Assembly (NCBI GenBank): GCA_017554325.1
Contig: JAFZIP010000001.1
Span: forward strand, 86,857-150,856
Direction: 5' to 3'
DNA from: Bacteroidales bacterium
Lineage (GTDB): Bacteria > Bacteroidota > Bacteroidia > Bacteroidales > WCHB1-69
Length of the DNA: 64,000 bases
Shown here piece after piece: positions 19,300 to 28,666 of this stretch (position 1 is its first letter; every line of letters begins with the position of its first letter). Both the position numbers and the translations under genes were made by a program. Below the pieces are notes generated by a model. It ran no database searches and had not been told where the DNA came from. It saw nothing but the letters and a program-made list of their open reading frames with translations.

Positions 19300-21447
19300 A
19301 TGCGTCCAGATTTTAGTAACGTAGATTTTAAGAAACTCCCTGAAAATCAAGAAGATTTTCGTCAATGGGAAAAAGAACACAACATATCCGCCGACTGGAT
19401 GACCGCCGAGCAGATACCTGTCAAACAGGTGTATGGCACGGATGATTTGGCTGGAATGGAACACCTCAACTACACAGCTGGTATTCCACCCTACCTGCGC
19501 GGACCCTACTCCATGATGTACGCTTTCCGTCCGTGGACCATCCGTCAGTACGCCGGTTTCTCCACCGCCGAAGAGTCCAATGCCTTCTATCGCAGAAACT
19601 TGGCTGCCGGTCAGAAGGGTTTGTCCATCGCCTTCGACTTGGCCACACACCGTGGCTACGACTCCGACCACCCGCGCGTGGTAGGTGATGTGGGTAAAGC
19701 CGGTGTGGCCGTGGACTCCATCCTCGACATGAAGATCCTCTTCGACCAGATTCCGTTGGACAAGATGTCCGTTTCCATGACCATGAACGGCGCTGTGCTT
19801 CCGATTCTGGCCTTCTACATCGTGGCCGCCGAAGAGCAGGGCGTGAGCATGGACCAACTGTCCGGTACTATCCAAAACGACATTTTGAAGGAATTCATGG
19901 TGCGTAACACCTACATCTATCCGCCGTTGCACTCCATGAAGATCATCGCTGATATTTTCGAGTTCACCTCCCAGAACATGCCGAAGTTCAACTCCATCTC
20001 CATTTCCGGTTACCACATGCAGGAAGCCGGCGCCACGAGCGACATCGAGCTGGCCTACACGCTGGCCGACGGTCTGGAGTACCTTCGCGCAGGTGTGAAC
20101 GCAGGCATGAGCGTGGACGACTTCGCTCCGCGTTTGTCTTTCTTCTGGGCTGTGGGCATGAACCACTTCATGGAGATTGCCAAGATGCGCGCCGCCCGTA
20201 TGCTGTGGGCCAAGATTGTAAAACAGTTCAACCCGCAGAACCCGAAATCACTGGCTTTGCGTACGCACAGCCAGACCTCTGGCTGGTCGCTCACCGAGCA
20301 AGACCCGTTCAACAACGTGTGCCGCACCTGCGTGGAAGCCATGGGCGCCGCCCTGGGACACACACAGTCACTGCACACCAACGCTCTGGACGAGGCCATC
20401 GCACTGCCTACCGACTTCTCGGCACGTATTGCGCGTAACACCCAGATCTACATTCAGGAAGAAACCAAGATTTGTAAGTCTATCGACCCGTGGGCTGGTT
20501 CCTACTACGTAGAGAGTCTCACCCACCAGATTGCCCACCGCGCTTGGAAGCACATCCAGGAGATTGAATCGCTGGGTGGCATGGCCAAGGCTATCGAAAC
20601 CGGTATTCCGAAGATGCGTATCGAAGAGGCTTCCGCCCGCAAGCAGGCCCGTATCGACTCCGGCAAGGAGGCCATCATCGGCGTGAGCAAGTACAAACTG
20701 GACAAAGAAGCCCCGATTGAGACGTTGGAGGTGGACAACACCACCGTGCGCGAGGCCCAGCTCAAGCGTCTGGCCCAGCTCCGCGCCAACCGTAATGAGG
20801 AAGAGGTGAAGGCCGCTTTGGCTGCTCTGACCGAGTGCGCCAAGACAGGCAACGGCAATTTGCTCGACCTCTCCATCAAGGCCGCCCGCGTGCGCGCCTC
20901 CCTCGGTGAGATTTCCGATGCCCTCGAAGAAATTTACGGACGTTACAAAGCAAAAATAAATCTGATTTCAGGCGTGTACAGTGCAGAACAACAAAACAAC
21001 GCAAACTTCAAGAAAGCTTGCGAGATGTGCGATGAGTTCGCAAAGAAAGAGGGCCGTCGTCCTCGTATCATGATTGCCAAGATGGGCCAGGACGGCCACG
21101 ACCGCGGCGCCAAGGTGGTGGCCACCGGTTACGCCGACATTGGCTTCGATGTGGATATGGGACCGCTGTTCCAAACTCCTGAAGAGGCTGCCAAACAAGC
21201 CGTGGAGAACGATGTGCACATTCTCGGCGTCTCCTCTCTTGCAGCTGGTCACAAGACTCTCGTGCCGCAGGTGATTGAAGAGCTCAAGAAACTGGGCCGC
21301 GAGGACATCATGGTCATCGTGGGCGGTGTGATTCCGCCGCAGGACTACGACTTCCTCTACAAAGCCGGCGCCGCCTGTATCTTCGGACCTGGCACCGTCA
21401 TCAGCGACAGCGCTATCAAGATGTTGGAAATTCTGATGCAAGATTAA
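19300..21447 (+). CDS. mutB: Methylmalonyl-CoA mutase, catalytic (large) subunit
   Basis: 715 residues, full length. The TIM barrel holds substrate motifs such as [17 protein letters not shown]; the C-terminal cobalamin domain has DGHDRG (D-x-H-x-x-G, with the His that ligates cobalt), SSLAAGH and GGVIPPQD. It interconverts succinyl-CoA and methylmalonyl-CoA in the succinate-propionate pathway. Many Bacteroidota encode a non-catalytic small subunit (mutA) just upstream; here the upstream neighbour is the divergent patatin gene and the downstream one converges, so the gene stands alone. Confidence 0.96.
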   Translation: MRPDFSNVDFKKLPENQEDFRQWEKEHNISADWMTAEQIPVKQVYGTDDLAGMEHLNYTAGIPPYLRGPYSMMYAFRPWTIRQYAGFSTAEESNAFYRRNLAAGQKGLSIAFDLATHRGYDSDHPRVVGDVGKAGVAVDSILDMKILFDQIPLDKMSVSMTMNGAVLPILAFYIVAAEEQGVSMDQLSGTIQNDILKEFMVRNTYIYPPLHSMKIIADIFEFTSQNMPKFNSISISGYHMQEAGATSDIELAYTLADGLEYLRAGVNAGMSVDDFAPRLSFFWAVGMNHFMEIAKMRAARMLWAKIVKQFNPQNPKSLALRTHSQTSGWSLTEQDPFNNVCRTCVEAMGAALGHTQSLHTNALDEAIALPTDFSARIARNTQIYIQEETKICKSIDPWAGSYYVESLTHQIAHRAWKHIQEIESLGGMAKAIETGIPKMRIEEASARKQARIDSGKEAIIGVSKYKLDKEAPIETLEVDNTTVREAQLKRLAQLRANRNEEEVKAALAALTECAKTGNGNLLDLSIKAARVRASLGEISDALEEIYGRYKAKINLISGVYSAEQQNNANFKKACEMCDEFAKKEGRRPRIMIAKMGQDGHDRGAKVVATGYADIGFDVDMGPLFQTPEEAAKQAVENDVHILGVSSLAAGHKTLVPQVIEELKKLGREDIMVIVGGVIPPQDYDFLYKAGAACIFGPGTVISDSAIKMLEILMQD

Positions 21448-21488
21448 TTCCGAATTGATATTTTTGAAATTCGGAAAACTCATACCAT

Positions 21489-21523
21489 GGGCAGAGCCAT
21501 TGCGCTTTGCCCTTATTATTTTT
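21489..21523 (+). terminator. Terminator of the mutase gene
   Basis: Nine-pair stem GGGCAGAGC/GCTTTGCCC (one G-T pair) with a 6-base loop, followed by the T-rich tail TTATTATTTTT. A second perfect 9-bp inverted repeat (TTCCGAATT/AATTCGGAA, 21448-21476) starts right at the mutase stop codon. Confidence 0.65.
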
Positions 21524-23114
21524 GCGGGATTTTGATTTTCTGCCCTATCTGAATGGCATTGATGTTGCTGAGATGGTTGTATGATGCCAATGCCGCAGCT
21601 GTAGTGCCATACTGACGGGCAATGGACGACAGCGTGTCACCCTTCTTCACAATGTGGGTACGGACGATAGGCGCGGCAGGCGTGACTGCTGTCGTATCTT
21701 TGTTCACCACTATCGGCTCACGCACCTCGTTATTGGTACTCAGCGAATCTGTAGAAGTCACCATGGCTGTGCTGTCGGTGGGCACAGGGGCAGCTTTCAC
21801 CACCACTGTGGAGCCTTTCTTGATCAACAGCTTTTGCCCCACCCTCAAACTGTTGCTGTGCAGTCTGTTTAACGATCTGATCTGGCTTACACTGACTCCA
21901 TATTTGCGAGAAATCGAAGAGATGGTTTCCCCTTTGCGCACTGTATGGTACTTGCTGGGCGTGGTTTTCACAATGTCGCCATTGGCATTGGTGGTCAAGT
22001 TCTCCTTGTTGAGGTCGCGGGCCGGACTGAAAAAGTCATTGTAGCGATGTTTCTGAATGGTGTCCTTCTGGGCAATGAAACGGAGAATATCGTTGGAGCG
22101 GAGTCGCAGGGGATATTGCTCGTTGAAGGCCGGGATGATCTCACGTTTGTATTGAGGATTCAGAATCTTGATCTCATCCATGCTGATGCCCAGCACCTCG
22201 GAGATCTGTCCGAAATGGAGTTCCTTGTCCACCATCACCGTATCGACATCCGTGGGGATGGACAGGTGGGCGGGTGCAATGCCATAGAGGTTGTGGTAGG
22301 TCATCATGTAGTAGGCGCCGATGAAGGCAGGGAAGTAGTTTTGAGTCTCTTTGGGAAGATACGGAGAAACGCCCCAGAAGTCGGTTTTGCCGCCGGAGCG
22401 CTGGATGGCCTTGCGCACGTTGCCCGCGCCGCAGTTGTAAGCGGAAATGGCCAACCCCCAATCGTTGAAAATGTTGTATAGGTCGCGGAAGTGGCGCGCG
22501 GCGGCATCGGTGGCCTTGTATGGGTCGCGACGGTCATCCACGAAGGTGCTGACCTGCAAACCGTAAAGTTTGCCCGTGTTGTACATAAACTGCCAGATGC
22601 CCGTTGCGCCGGCGGGCGACACTGCCGTTGGATTCAAAGCGGATTCAATGATGGTGATATACACCAACTCCTCCGGCACATTGTATTTGTCAAAAATCTC
22701 CCGCATCCAAGGATAGTAATACTGCGCCAAGCCCAATATCACAGAAGACGACCGTTGACGTTGCACGGAATAGAGCTCGATAAACCGCTTCACCTTGTCG
22801 TTATACGCCATGGGCACCGCCGTGACAATCTGCGACAACCGTTTGAAAATCATGGTGTCGTTGTTGTCGTACGCCGTGGTGTCGTCTTTGTATTTGGAGA
22901 GTACGGAGTTTTTATTGGTCAACTCGTCGCGCACATACATGAGATTCAACATGGAATCCATCTTGCGGATCTCCTGACGGGTGAAAATATCGGAATCCGC
23001 TGTGGAAACAGAATCCATATTTGCCGCACCCTGACCTCCATCACCTGCGTTTTGCGCATAGGCGATGCTGAAGAAAAAGATACTGCAAAGTATGGTTAAG
23101 ATTCGATATTTCAT
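21516..23114 (-). CDS. MltD-like lytic transglycosylase with two LysM domains
   Basis: 532 residues. Signal peptide ending IAYAQ, a transglycosylase SLT domain with catalytic Glu in TIIESALNP followed by SPAGATGIWQFM and SAYNCGAGNV, then two LysM repeats near residues 390-435 (YHTVRKGETISSISRKYG) and 485-530 (HIVKKGDTLSSIARQYG). It cleaves peptidoglycan glycan strands in the periplasm. It lies 33 bases downstream of the MORN-protein gene, so the two may be co-transcribed. Confidence 0.93.
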   Translation of the reverse strand: MKYRILTILCSIFFFSIAYAQNAGDGGQGAANMDSVSTADSDIFTRQEIRKMDSMLNLMYVRDELTNKNSVLSKYKDDTTAYDNNDTMIFKRLSQIVTAVPMAYNDKVKRFIELYSVQRQRSSSVILGLAQYYYPWMREIFDKYNVPEELVYITIIESALNPTAVSPAGATGIWQFMYNTGKLYGLQVSTFVDDRRDPYKATDAAARHFRDLYNIFNDWGLAISAYNCGAGNVRKAIQRSGGKTDFWGVSPYLPKETQNYFPAFIGAYYMMTYHNLYGIAPAHLSIPTDVDTVMVDKELHFGQISEVLGISMDEIKILNPQYKREIIPAFNEQYPLRLRSNDILRFIAQKDTIQKHRYNDFFSPARDLNKENLTTNANGDIVKTTPSKYHTVRKGETISSISRKYGVSVSQIRSLNRLHSNSLRVGQKLLIKKGSTVVVKAAPVPTDSTAMVTSTDSLSTNNEVREPIVVNKDTTAVTPAAPIVRTHIVKKGDTLSSIARQYGTTAAALASYNHLSNINAIQIGQKIKIPQK

Positions 23115-23147
23115 ATTTAAAAAGCCGTATTACTTACGGAGAAAACG

Positions 23148-24668
23148 CTATTTTATTGTATAATCATTCCATTTTATTTCTTTTCCCTCACTAAATAAGG
23201 TAGTTAAGACCACAATTCCATCCTCATTATAGTAGGTCCAAGGGCCATCTTGCAGTCCTCTGACATATTTTCCGGTGGTTTTGATGTTGCCATTCTCCCA
23301 GTAGGCGATGTATTTGCCATGGCGCACACCACCGTCGTAACGGATCTCAAAGGCTGTGTGGCCGTTTTCGTAGGTTGTTTTCCACAGGCCCTCCTGCTTG
23401 CCACCTTCGTAGCGTCCCTGTTCCACAGCCTCCCCGTTGCGATAGAGCCAGATGCCTTCTTCGTAACCGGCCACATAGTTACCTTTCACCAGTGGCGTGC
23501 CATCTTCATCATATTCCACATACATACCTTCCGCGTCGCCATCTTCATAATGGGCCACAATCATCGTGTCGCCAGTAGGATAAAACCAAATCCATTCGCC
23601 TTGTTTCTCACCCTTGCTGTTGTATTCGCCGGTAATTTCCACCGTTTTATCAATAAAGTAGAAATTCCACTCACCCACGGGCTTTGAGTTCTTGTATTTG
23701 CCCTTGGAACGGAGCTCGCCTGTGGGATAATACTCTTTCCACAATCCCTGCCGCAGGCCGTTCATGTCAGTGATACCTTCGAAACGCATCCAGCCCTCCT
23801 CAAAAACATAGCCTTTGGTGATTTTGCCTTCGGTATCAAACTCGCGGCGGATACCGTCTTGCTTTCCGTTGTAGTAAGTGGCGATGATGGAAGGTTGTCC
23901 ATTGCTGTGATAAGCCATGCGCTTCTCCAGCTGCTTGGTCTCTTTGGCATCCGTCACCAGCTGGTCGTTCTCATATTTCTCCACATAGAGGAAGTTGCCG
24001 CCCTCGTCATAGAATTTGAAGAAGCCGTGTTTCTTGCCATTGAGGAAATTGCCCTCCATTTTCAGTTGGCCGTTGTTCCAAAAGAACTTCCAACTGCCCT
24101 GCTTGAGCCCATGCTCGTCGGTGCGGTTGATACGCTCCCTCCGGCTCATTACGCCCCGGTAATAATTGGCAACGGCAATCACCAACCCTGTATGGTCGAA
24201 CTCCTTGGCCATGCCGTGAGGCTTACCTTCGAAGTAGGGTACGGTCTTTTTGAGCCAACCGGCTGTGTCGTAGGTGCGCACCGCGCCTACGATGGTATCC
24301 TGTTGCCATTGCGAAACCGTATATTCCCTCGGAAAATACTGGATTTGCTCGCCGTGCTTCTTTCCTTCCTGGTAATGGATGGTGAAACTCTTGCGTCCAT
24401 CCACATAGAAGGTCCAGAGACTGTCCAACAGCAAATTCTTGCGGTTACCCTCGGACACCAATCTGCCCTTCTCATCATACGACTTCCACCAGCCGTCGGG
24501 TTGGCCATTCACTAAAAAACCCTCGCTCGACTTGACGCCGGAAGGGTAGCGGAAAATGGTGTAGCCATTGCCGGGAACCGTGTCCTGTGCGCGAACCAGA
24601 GCCAGACAGAGCAGCAGCCAAGCTGTCAGCCATACCTTATTGATTACTATCTGAACGCCAATCCGCAT
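23148..24668 (-). CDS. Exported MORN/YwqK-repeat protein
   Basis: 506 residues. After a signal peptide (WLTAWLLLCLALVRA) nearly the whole protein consists of repeats of about 22-25 residues of the form YxxGxxxGxWxxYYxxG, for example GLRQGLWKEYYPTGELRSKG. These are MORN-type units, annotated in Bacteroidota as 'YwqK family antitoxin'. That name comes from one B. subtilis gene; nothing here indicates a toxin. An envelope beta-rich solenoid is the most that can be said. Upstream of and probably co-transcribed with the LysM transglycosylase. Confidence 0.85.
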   Translation of the reverse strand: MRIGVQIVINKVWLTAWLLLCLALVRAQDTVPGNGYTIFRYPSGVKSSEGFLVNGQPDGWWKSYDEKGRLVSEGNRKNLLLDSLWTFYVDGRKSFTIHYQEGKKHGEQIQYFPREYTVSQWQQDTIVGAVRTYDTAGWLKKTVPYFEGKPHGMAKEFDHTGLVIAVANYYRGVMSRRERINRTDEHGLKQGSWKFFWNNGQLKMEGNFLNGKKHGFFKFYDEGGNFLYVEKYENDQLVTDAKETKQLEKRMAYHSNGQPSIIATYYNGKQDGIRREFDTEGKITKGYVFEEGWMRFEGITDMNGLRQGLWKEYYPTGELRSKGKYKNSKPVGEWNFYFIDKTVEITGEYNSKGEKQGEWIWFYPTGDTMIVAHYEDGDAEGMYVEYDEDGTPLVKGNYVAGYEEGIWLYRNGEAVEQGRYEGGKQEGLWKTTYENGHTAFEIRYDGGVRHGKYIAYWENGNIKTTGKYVRGLQDGPWTYYNEDGIVVLTTLFSEGKEIKWNDYTIK

Positions 24669-24689
24669 TATACTTTTTTCAATGAGGCG

Positions 24690-24698
24690 GCAAATATA
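24690..24698 (-). promoter_or_regulatory. Bacteroidota -7 promoter element for the MORN gene
   Basis: TATATTTGC on the minus strand, 22 bases before the ATG at 24668. Confidence 0.65.
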
Positions 24699-24733
24699 TT
24701 ATTTTTTGGGAAAAGAAGACGGTTCCCATATAC

Positions 24734-24766
24734 AAAAAGTGCCATAATACAATAGTACTATGGCAC
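24734..24766 (-). terminator. Terminator of the small lipoprotein gene
   Basis: Twelve-pair stem with one mismatch (GTGCCATAATAC/GTACTATGGCAC, 4-base loop) followed by TTTTT on the minus strand, 25 bases after the stop. Confidence 0.8.
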
Positions 24767-24790
24767 TGTGAAAAGTATATATCCGGCTTG

Positions 24791-25243
24791 TTATTTTGAA
24801 CCGTCAAATTCAATGATTTTCACGTATGTGCTTAATGCATCGGCCAACAAAGAGATTTTGTACTTAATCTCAAGGTGCAGGCTGTTTCCGCTAAAATCAG
24901 CTGTAACTTCAATGTTTTCAATCTTTTCGGTAGTAAGATCAATGTAATCATTTGCTCCTGCAATAGATTCAAGGATGGCCTTCATGTATTCTACATTGTT
25001 ACTGTTGGCTTTATAGGTATTACCAGTGTAGTAATCCAAAGGAAGGCAAGCATAAAGCAATAGTCCATTGGTTGATAATGGATTTTGGGTCATCCGTACG
25101 CTTCCGTCTTTAGTTTTATTGGACGAAATGAATTTAAAAGTGCCATAATACTTTCCAGCAAATGGGGCAGCCTCATTGTTTGTACAGGAGGATAGGCCTA
25201 ATCCAAGGACTAAAACTAAAAAGATAGGGAATAATTTTTTCAT
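24791..25243 (-). CDS. Small lipoprotein of unknown function
   Basis: 150 residues from the ATG at 25243. A clear lipoprotein signal peptide (MKKLFPIFLVLVLGLGLSSC) with the lipid-attachment Cys at residue 20. The mature part (AGKYYGTFKF, then alternating polar/hydrophobic stretches) resembles small lipocalin-like or DUF4840-type Bacteroidota lipoproteins, but I cannot assign a family firmly. It has its own promoter element and a strong terminator, so it is a single-gene unit. Confidence 0.75.
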   Translation of the reverse strand: MKKLFPIFLVLVLGLGLSSCTNNEAAPFAGKYYGTFKFISSNKTKDGSVRMTQNPLSTNGLLLYACLPLDYYTGNTYKANSNNVEYMKAILESIAGANDYIDLTTEKIENIEVTADFSGNSLHLEIKYKISLLADALSTYVKIIEFDGSK

Positions 25244-25279
25244 TGTAGCGATATTTAAAAGATTATAGATTTTCAAAAG

Positions 25280-25288
25280 GCAAAAATA
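25280..25288 (-). promoter_or_regulatory. Bacteroidota -7 promoter element for the small lipoprotein
   Basis: TATTTTTGC on the minus strand, 37 bases before the ATG at 25243; it excludes a longer start at 25276. Confidence 0.55.
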
Positions 25289-25297
25289 GTAAAAAAA

Positions 25298-25678
25298 TCA
25301 ATGAGATTCCTTGTTTTCAATCCATTCATCCCATTTTGTTTCTTGAAGGTACAACGCTATTTGATCCCGAAATCCGGGAATGCTGTGTTTTGCTGTATCC
25401 CAAAGTATTTTGGGAACTATCTGTGCGTAATCGTGAACTAATATATGCCGCATTCCTTGAATGATCTTCCAAGGGGTTTGAGGATGTTTGTCTTTAAAAT
25501 CATGGGTCAACTTATATGAGGCCTCCCCGATAATTTCTATGTTCTTCATGACAGCATAATAAGTCCGCTTGTCAGAAACAAAATCGTCAAGGGTCAGGTC
25601 TTTCACAAACCCAATAACGTTGTCGGAATATTCAAGGATGTCTTCTAACAGTCCTTTGTCTCTAATTCTTTCTCTCAT
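25298..25678 (-). CDS. HepT-like HEPN-domain toxin (DUF86), pair 2
   Basis: 126 residues. RHILVHDY carries the R-x4-H-x-Y motif of AMPylatable HepT toxins, and KNIEIIGEASYKL matches the DUF86 core. It overlaps the MntA-like gene upstream by 17 bases, exactly as in pair 1. Only short motifs are shared with the pair-1 toxin, so the two are not a recent duplication. Confidence 0.85.
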   Translation of the reverse strand: MRERIRDKGLLEDILEYSDNVIGFVKDLTLDDFVSDKRTYYAVMKNIEIIGEASYKLTHDFKDKHPQTPWKIIQGMRHILVHDYAQIVPKILWDTAKHSIPGFRDQIALYLQETKWDEWIENKESH

Positions 25679-25964
25679 AAATTAATATTTTGTCTTTGTT
25701 GGCAGAATTCACGGCAAAGGGACGGAGAGATCCTTCCACAACCAAGTCAACATCTCGTCCCAACAACTCTTTCAAAGCCAAGTACATTTCACTGTATTGG
25801 AAAAGAGTGAAGGGTTTATTTGCGGAATCAGGTACAAATAATATATCTACATCACTCTTTGAGTTTTCCTCTCCTCGGGCAAAAGAGCCAAAAAGCCATG
25901 CTTTCAGGACCGGTTGTGTCTTGAAATAATCCGAAATAATTTTTACCATGGCTTGAGTTCCCAT
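25662..25964 (-). CDS. MntA-like minimal nucleotidyltransferase (antitoxin), pair 2
   Basis: 100 residues from the ATG at 25964. It has G-S-x10-D-x-D (GSFARGEENSKSDVDI), the nucleotidyltransferase active site. A longer frame starts at 25994, but the promoter element at 25991-25999 covers that codon, so it cannot be the start; an ATG at 25949 is also possible. Predicted to AMPylate and neutralise the adjacent HepT. Confidence 0.85.
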   Translation of the reverse strand: MGTQAMVKIISDYFKTQPVLKAWLFGSFARGEENSKSDVDILFVPDSANKPFTLFQYSEMYLALKELLGRDVDLVVEGSLRPFAVNSANKDKILIYERKN

Positions 25965-25990
25965 TGCTATGCGATTATAATTGAACGATG

Positions 25991-25999
25991 GCAAAGATA
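25991..25999 (-). promoter_or_regulatory. Bacteroidota -7 promoter element for MntA/HepT pair 2
   Basis: TATCTTTGC on the minus strand, 26 bases before the chosen ATG. Confidence 0.6.
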
Positions 26000-26066
26000 C
26001 ATTTTTTTAGAAAACAAGCATTTTTTTATTGCAAATGAAATTTTATAGAGAAAAATACATTTTTTG

Positions 26067-26075
26067 TACTTTTGC
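26067..26075 (+). promoter_or_regulatory. Bacteroidota -7 promoter element for porQ
   Basis: TACTTTTGC, only eight bases before the ATG at 26084; implies a nearly leaderless mRNA. Confidence 0.6.
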
Positions 26076-26083
26076 ACCGTCTC

Positions 26084-27184
26084 ATGAATTTTGTTAGAAG
26101 AAATATTGCGCTGTTGCTGACGATTTTGTCATTTTGTTTGTGTACTTTTGCGCAAACAGGCGGCAGAAGTGTATATAATTTCCTTAATTTCAATTACTCA
26201 ACACGCCAGATGGCCTTAGGAGGCGGTCTGATTTCTGTCTATGACAGCGACCCGACACTCCTGATCATGAACCCCTCCTATATCGGGGAGCGTCACCATA
26301 ACAATCTGGCACTGAATTTCACCGATTATTTTTCCAATGCCAACTATCTGTCGGCATTGTACACCTACACATTCCCGAAGGCGGGCAGTTTCGCCTTCTC
26401 AGTAAAGGGCGTGCCCTACGGCAAGTTCATGGGCACTGACGCTTCAGGACAGGAAACGGGCTATTTCACTGCAGGCGACTACGCGGTAAGCCTTGGCTGG
26501 GGTCGCGAACTGTCGCCGAATTTCACCATCGGCGCCAACCTCAACCTGCTGCTATGCACGTATGAGTCGTACACCTCTTTCGGCTTTGCCGTGGATGTGG
26601 CTGGTAGTTACCACAACCCCGACAAGCGGCTGTCGCTGACCCTTTTGGCCAAAAATATCGGCTCGGAAATAAAGCCTTTTGTGGCTGGCCAAGTGGAGTT
26701 GCCTCCATTCGATCTGCAATTGGCATTATCGCAGCGCCTCCAGCACGTGCCCATCCGCTACCATATCTCCCTGCACTCCCTCTACCGCTGGAATATGAAT
26801 TATTATGGTGACGGCAACCCCTTCCTGCAGACAGACGCCTTCACCAACACGATAAAATACCCCTCCAAAGCCGCACAGTTCTTCGACAACTTCTTCCGAC
26901 ACATCATCTTCGGCATAGAGATAGAGCCCATTCAATATTTCTCCATCCAAGCTGCCTATAATCATAATATACACCAAGAGATGAAGGTGGTTGCCCGAAA
27001 CTCCTTGGCCGGGTTCTCCTACGGCCTGAACGTCAACGTCAAAGGCATCCGTTTCGGATTTTCCCGTATGCATTATGCACCGGGAGCCACACCCAACTGC
27101 TTCAATTTCGCGCTGGATTTCGGTGAACTGTCGAAGATGCACCAAACCAACAAAGCAAAAAAACTGCAAAGAATGACCGATTAA
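26084..27184 (+). CDS. porQ: Type IX secretion system protein PorQ
   Basis: 366 residues. Signal peptide MNFVRRNIALLLTILSFCLC then TFAQ, followed by the PorQ/PorV signature YNFLNFNYSTRQMALGGGLISVYDSDPTLLIMNPS near residue 35; the rest is an outer-membrane beta-barrel (FadL-like). PorQ forms part of the T9SS attachment complex that anchors cargo to A-LPS. The ATG at 26084 is preferred over an in-frame TTG at 26072, which lies within the promoter element. The aminotransferase gene follows after 11 bases. Confidence 0.88.
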   Translation: MNFVRRNIALLLTILSFCLCTFAQTGGRSVYNFLNFNYSTRQMALGGGLISVYDSDPTLLIMNPSYIGERHHNNLALNFTDYFSNANYLSALYTYTFPKAGSFAFSVKGVPYGKFMGTDASGQETGYFTAGDYAVSLGWGRELSPNFTIGANLNLLLCTYESYTSFGFAVDVAGSYHNPDKRLSLTLLAKNIGSEIKPFVAGQVELPPFDLQLALSQRLQHVPIRYHISLHSLYRWNMNYYGDGNPFLQTDAFTNTIKYPSKAAQFFDNFFRHIIFGIEIEPIQYFSIQAAYNHNIHQEMKVVARNSLAGFSYGLNVNVKGIRFGFSRMHYAPGATPNCFNFALDFGELSKMHQTNKAKKLQRMTD

Positions 27185-27195
27185 ATTTCGCCAAG

Positions 27196-28398
27196 ATGAT
27201 TCCTTTTTCCCCTCCCCATATCGATGATGAGATTGTGAACGAAGTGGTAGCCGCCTTGCGTTCGGGATGGATAACCACCGGACCACGCACCAAACTTTTT
27301 GAGCAGAAGATTGCCGAATACTGCGGTGTGCCGCACGTACTGTGCGTCAACTCCGCCTCATCCGGACTGGAACTCATGTTGCGCTGGTTCGGCATCGGGC
27401 CCGGCGATGAGGTCATCGTGCCCGCCTATACGTACACGGCCACGGCGGAAGTGGTGGTCCACTGCGGCGCGAAACCCGTTCTGGTGGACGTAAACCCCGA
27501 CTTTCTCATCTCCGTAGAAAGCATCTGCAAAGCATTGTCTCCGAAGACCAAAGTGATCATGCCAGTGGATATCGCCGGTATGCCTTGCGACTACGAGGCG
27601 ATTATGGCATTGGTGAACGAAGCGGAGGTAAAAAAATGCTTCAAGCCTGCAAATGAGATTCAAAAGCAGTTAGGCCGTCCGTTGGTGCTTTCCGATGCCG
27701 CCCACTCCTTGGGCGCGTGGTACAAGGGCAAACACACGGGCGCAGTCGCTGACATTACCGTGTTCTCGTTCCACGCGGTCAAGAACCTGACAACTGCCGA
27801 GGGTGGCGCGATATGTTTAGCTTTGCCGGACACCTTTGACGCCGAAGCCATCTACAAGTACCTCAACACGTTTTCCCTGCACGGGCAATCAAAGGACGCA
27901 TTGGCCAAAACACAAGTGGGCAACTGGCGCTACGATGTCTATGAGTGCGGCTACAAGTGCAACATGACCGACGTGGCCGCCGCCATGGGGTTAGTGGAAC
28001 TCGCCCGCTATGACGCGATGATCCTGAAACGCCGCAAAGAAATCTTCGATGCTTATACAAATGCGTTTGGCTCCGACGACCGCTTCCAGATTCCCGAGTA
28101 TGAAACGGCGGACAAAACATCATCCTACCATGTTTACGCATTGAGAATCAAGAATGTTTCCGAAGCGCAACGCGATGCCATCATGCAGCGCATCTTCGAG
28201 CAGGAGGTAAGCGTCAACGTGCACTTCATCCCGCTGCCGATGCTCACAGCATACAAAAATATGGGCTACAACATCGCCGATTACCCTGTTTCCTACGACA
28301 ACTACTCCCGCGAAATCAGTCTGCCCGTCTATTACGACCTCACGGACGAGCAAGTGAGACAAGTAATTGAAGCGGTAAAAAACTCACTGTATTCATGA
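27196..28398 (+). CDS. DegT/DnrJ/EryC1/StrS-family sugar aminotransferase
   Basis: 400 residues. A PLP enzyme with cofactor site SDAAHSLGA and Schiff-base Lys in FSFHAVKNLTTAEGGA. The family transaminates keto-sugars bound to nucleotides for LPS O-antigen, capsule or glycan building. Immediately downstream of porQ; a link with the A-LPS anchor of T9SS cargo is tempting but is only inference. No other sugar-nucleotide genes are nearby. Confidence 0.93.
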   Translation: MIPFSPPHIDDEIVNEVVAALRSGWITTGPRTKLFEQKIAEYCGVPHVLCVNSASSGLELMLRWFGIGPGDEVIVPAYTYTATAEVVVHCGAKPVLVDVNPDFLISVESICKALSPKTKVIMPVDIAGMPCDYEAIMALVNEAEVKKCFKPANEIQKQLGRPLVLSDAAHSLGAWYKGKHTGAVADITVFSFHAVKNLTTAEGGAICLALPDTFDAEAIYKYLNTFSLHGQSKDALAKTQVGNWRYDVYECGYKCNMTDVAAAMGLVELARYDAMILKRRKEIFDAYTNAFGSDDRFQIPEYETADKTSSYHVYALRIKNVSEAQRDAIMQRIFEQEVSVNVHFIPLPMLTAYKNMGYNIADYPVSYDNYSREISLPVYYDLTDEQVRQVIEAVKNSLYS

Positions 28399-28404
28399 TT
28401 TTTT

Positions 28405-28413
28405 TATTTTTGT
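28405..28413 (+). promoter_or_regulatory. Bacteroidota -7 promoter element for hicBA
   Basis: TATTTTTGT just after the aminotransferase stop, 34 bases before the hicB ATG. Confidence 0.5.
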
Positions 28414-28447
28414 AACATAAACAATGATTATCAGAAAGGAAATAATT

Positions 28448-28666
28448 ATGGAATATACGATATTGATACACAAGGACGAAGAAAGCGGATGGTACACGGG
28501 AAAATGTGTTCAAGTTCCCGCTGCAATGAGCCAAGGCAAGACACTTGACGAGCTGATGGATAATATGAAGGATGCTATTAGTCTTGTGTTGGATTATTAC
28601 AAGGAGCAGGCACGTTCCCAACACGCCAATGACCGCGTGTTTTATAGAAAATTAGCCATGGCATGA
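28448..28666 (+). CDS. hicB: HicB-family antitoxin
   Basis: 72 residues from the ATG at 28448, which has a purine-rich site AGAAAGGA upstream. The partial RNase-H-like HicB fold is recognised by YTILIHKDEESGWYTGKCVQVP and GKTLDELMDNMKDAI. There is no C-terminal DNA-binding helix-turn-helix, so autoregulation by this short form is uncertain. It overlaps hicA by four bases (ATGA). The antitoxin gene comes first, the reverse of the classic hicAB order. Confidence 0.88.
   Translation: MEYTILIHKDEESGWYTGKCVQVPAAMSQGKTLDELMDNMKDAISLVLDYYKEQARSQHANDRVFYRKLAMA

Noticed and set aside
23148..24668. Antitoxin function of the YwqK/MORN protein
   Set aside because: The name is transferred annotation; it has a signal peptide and no toxin beside it.
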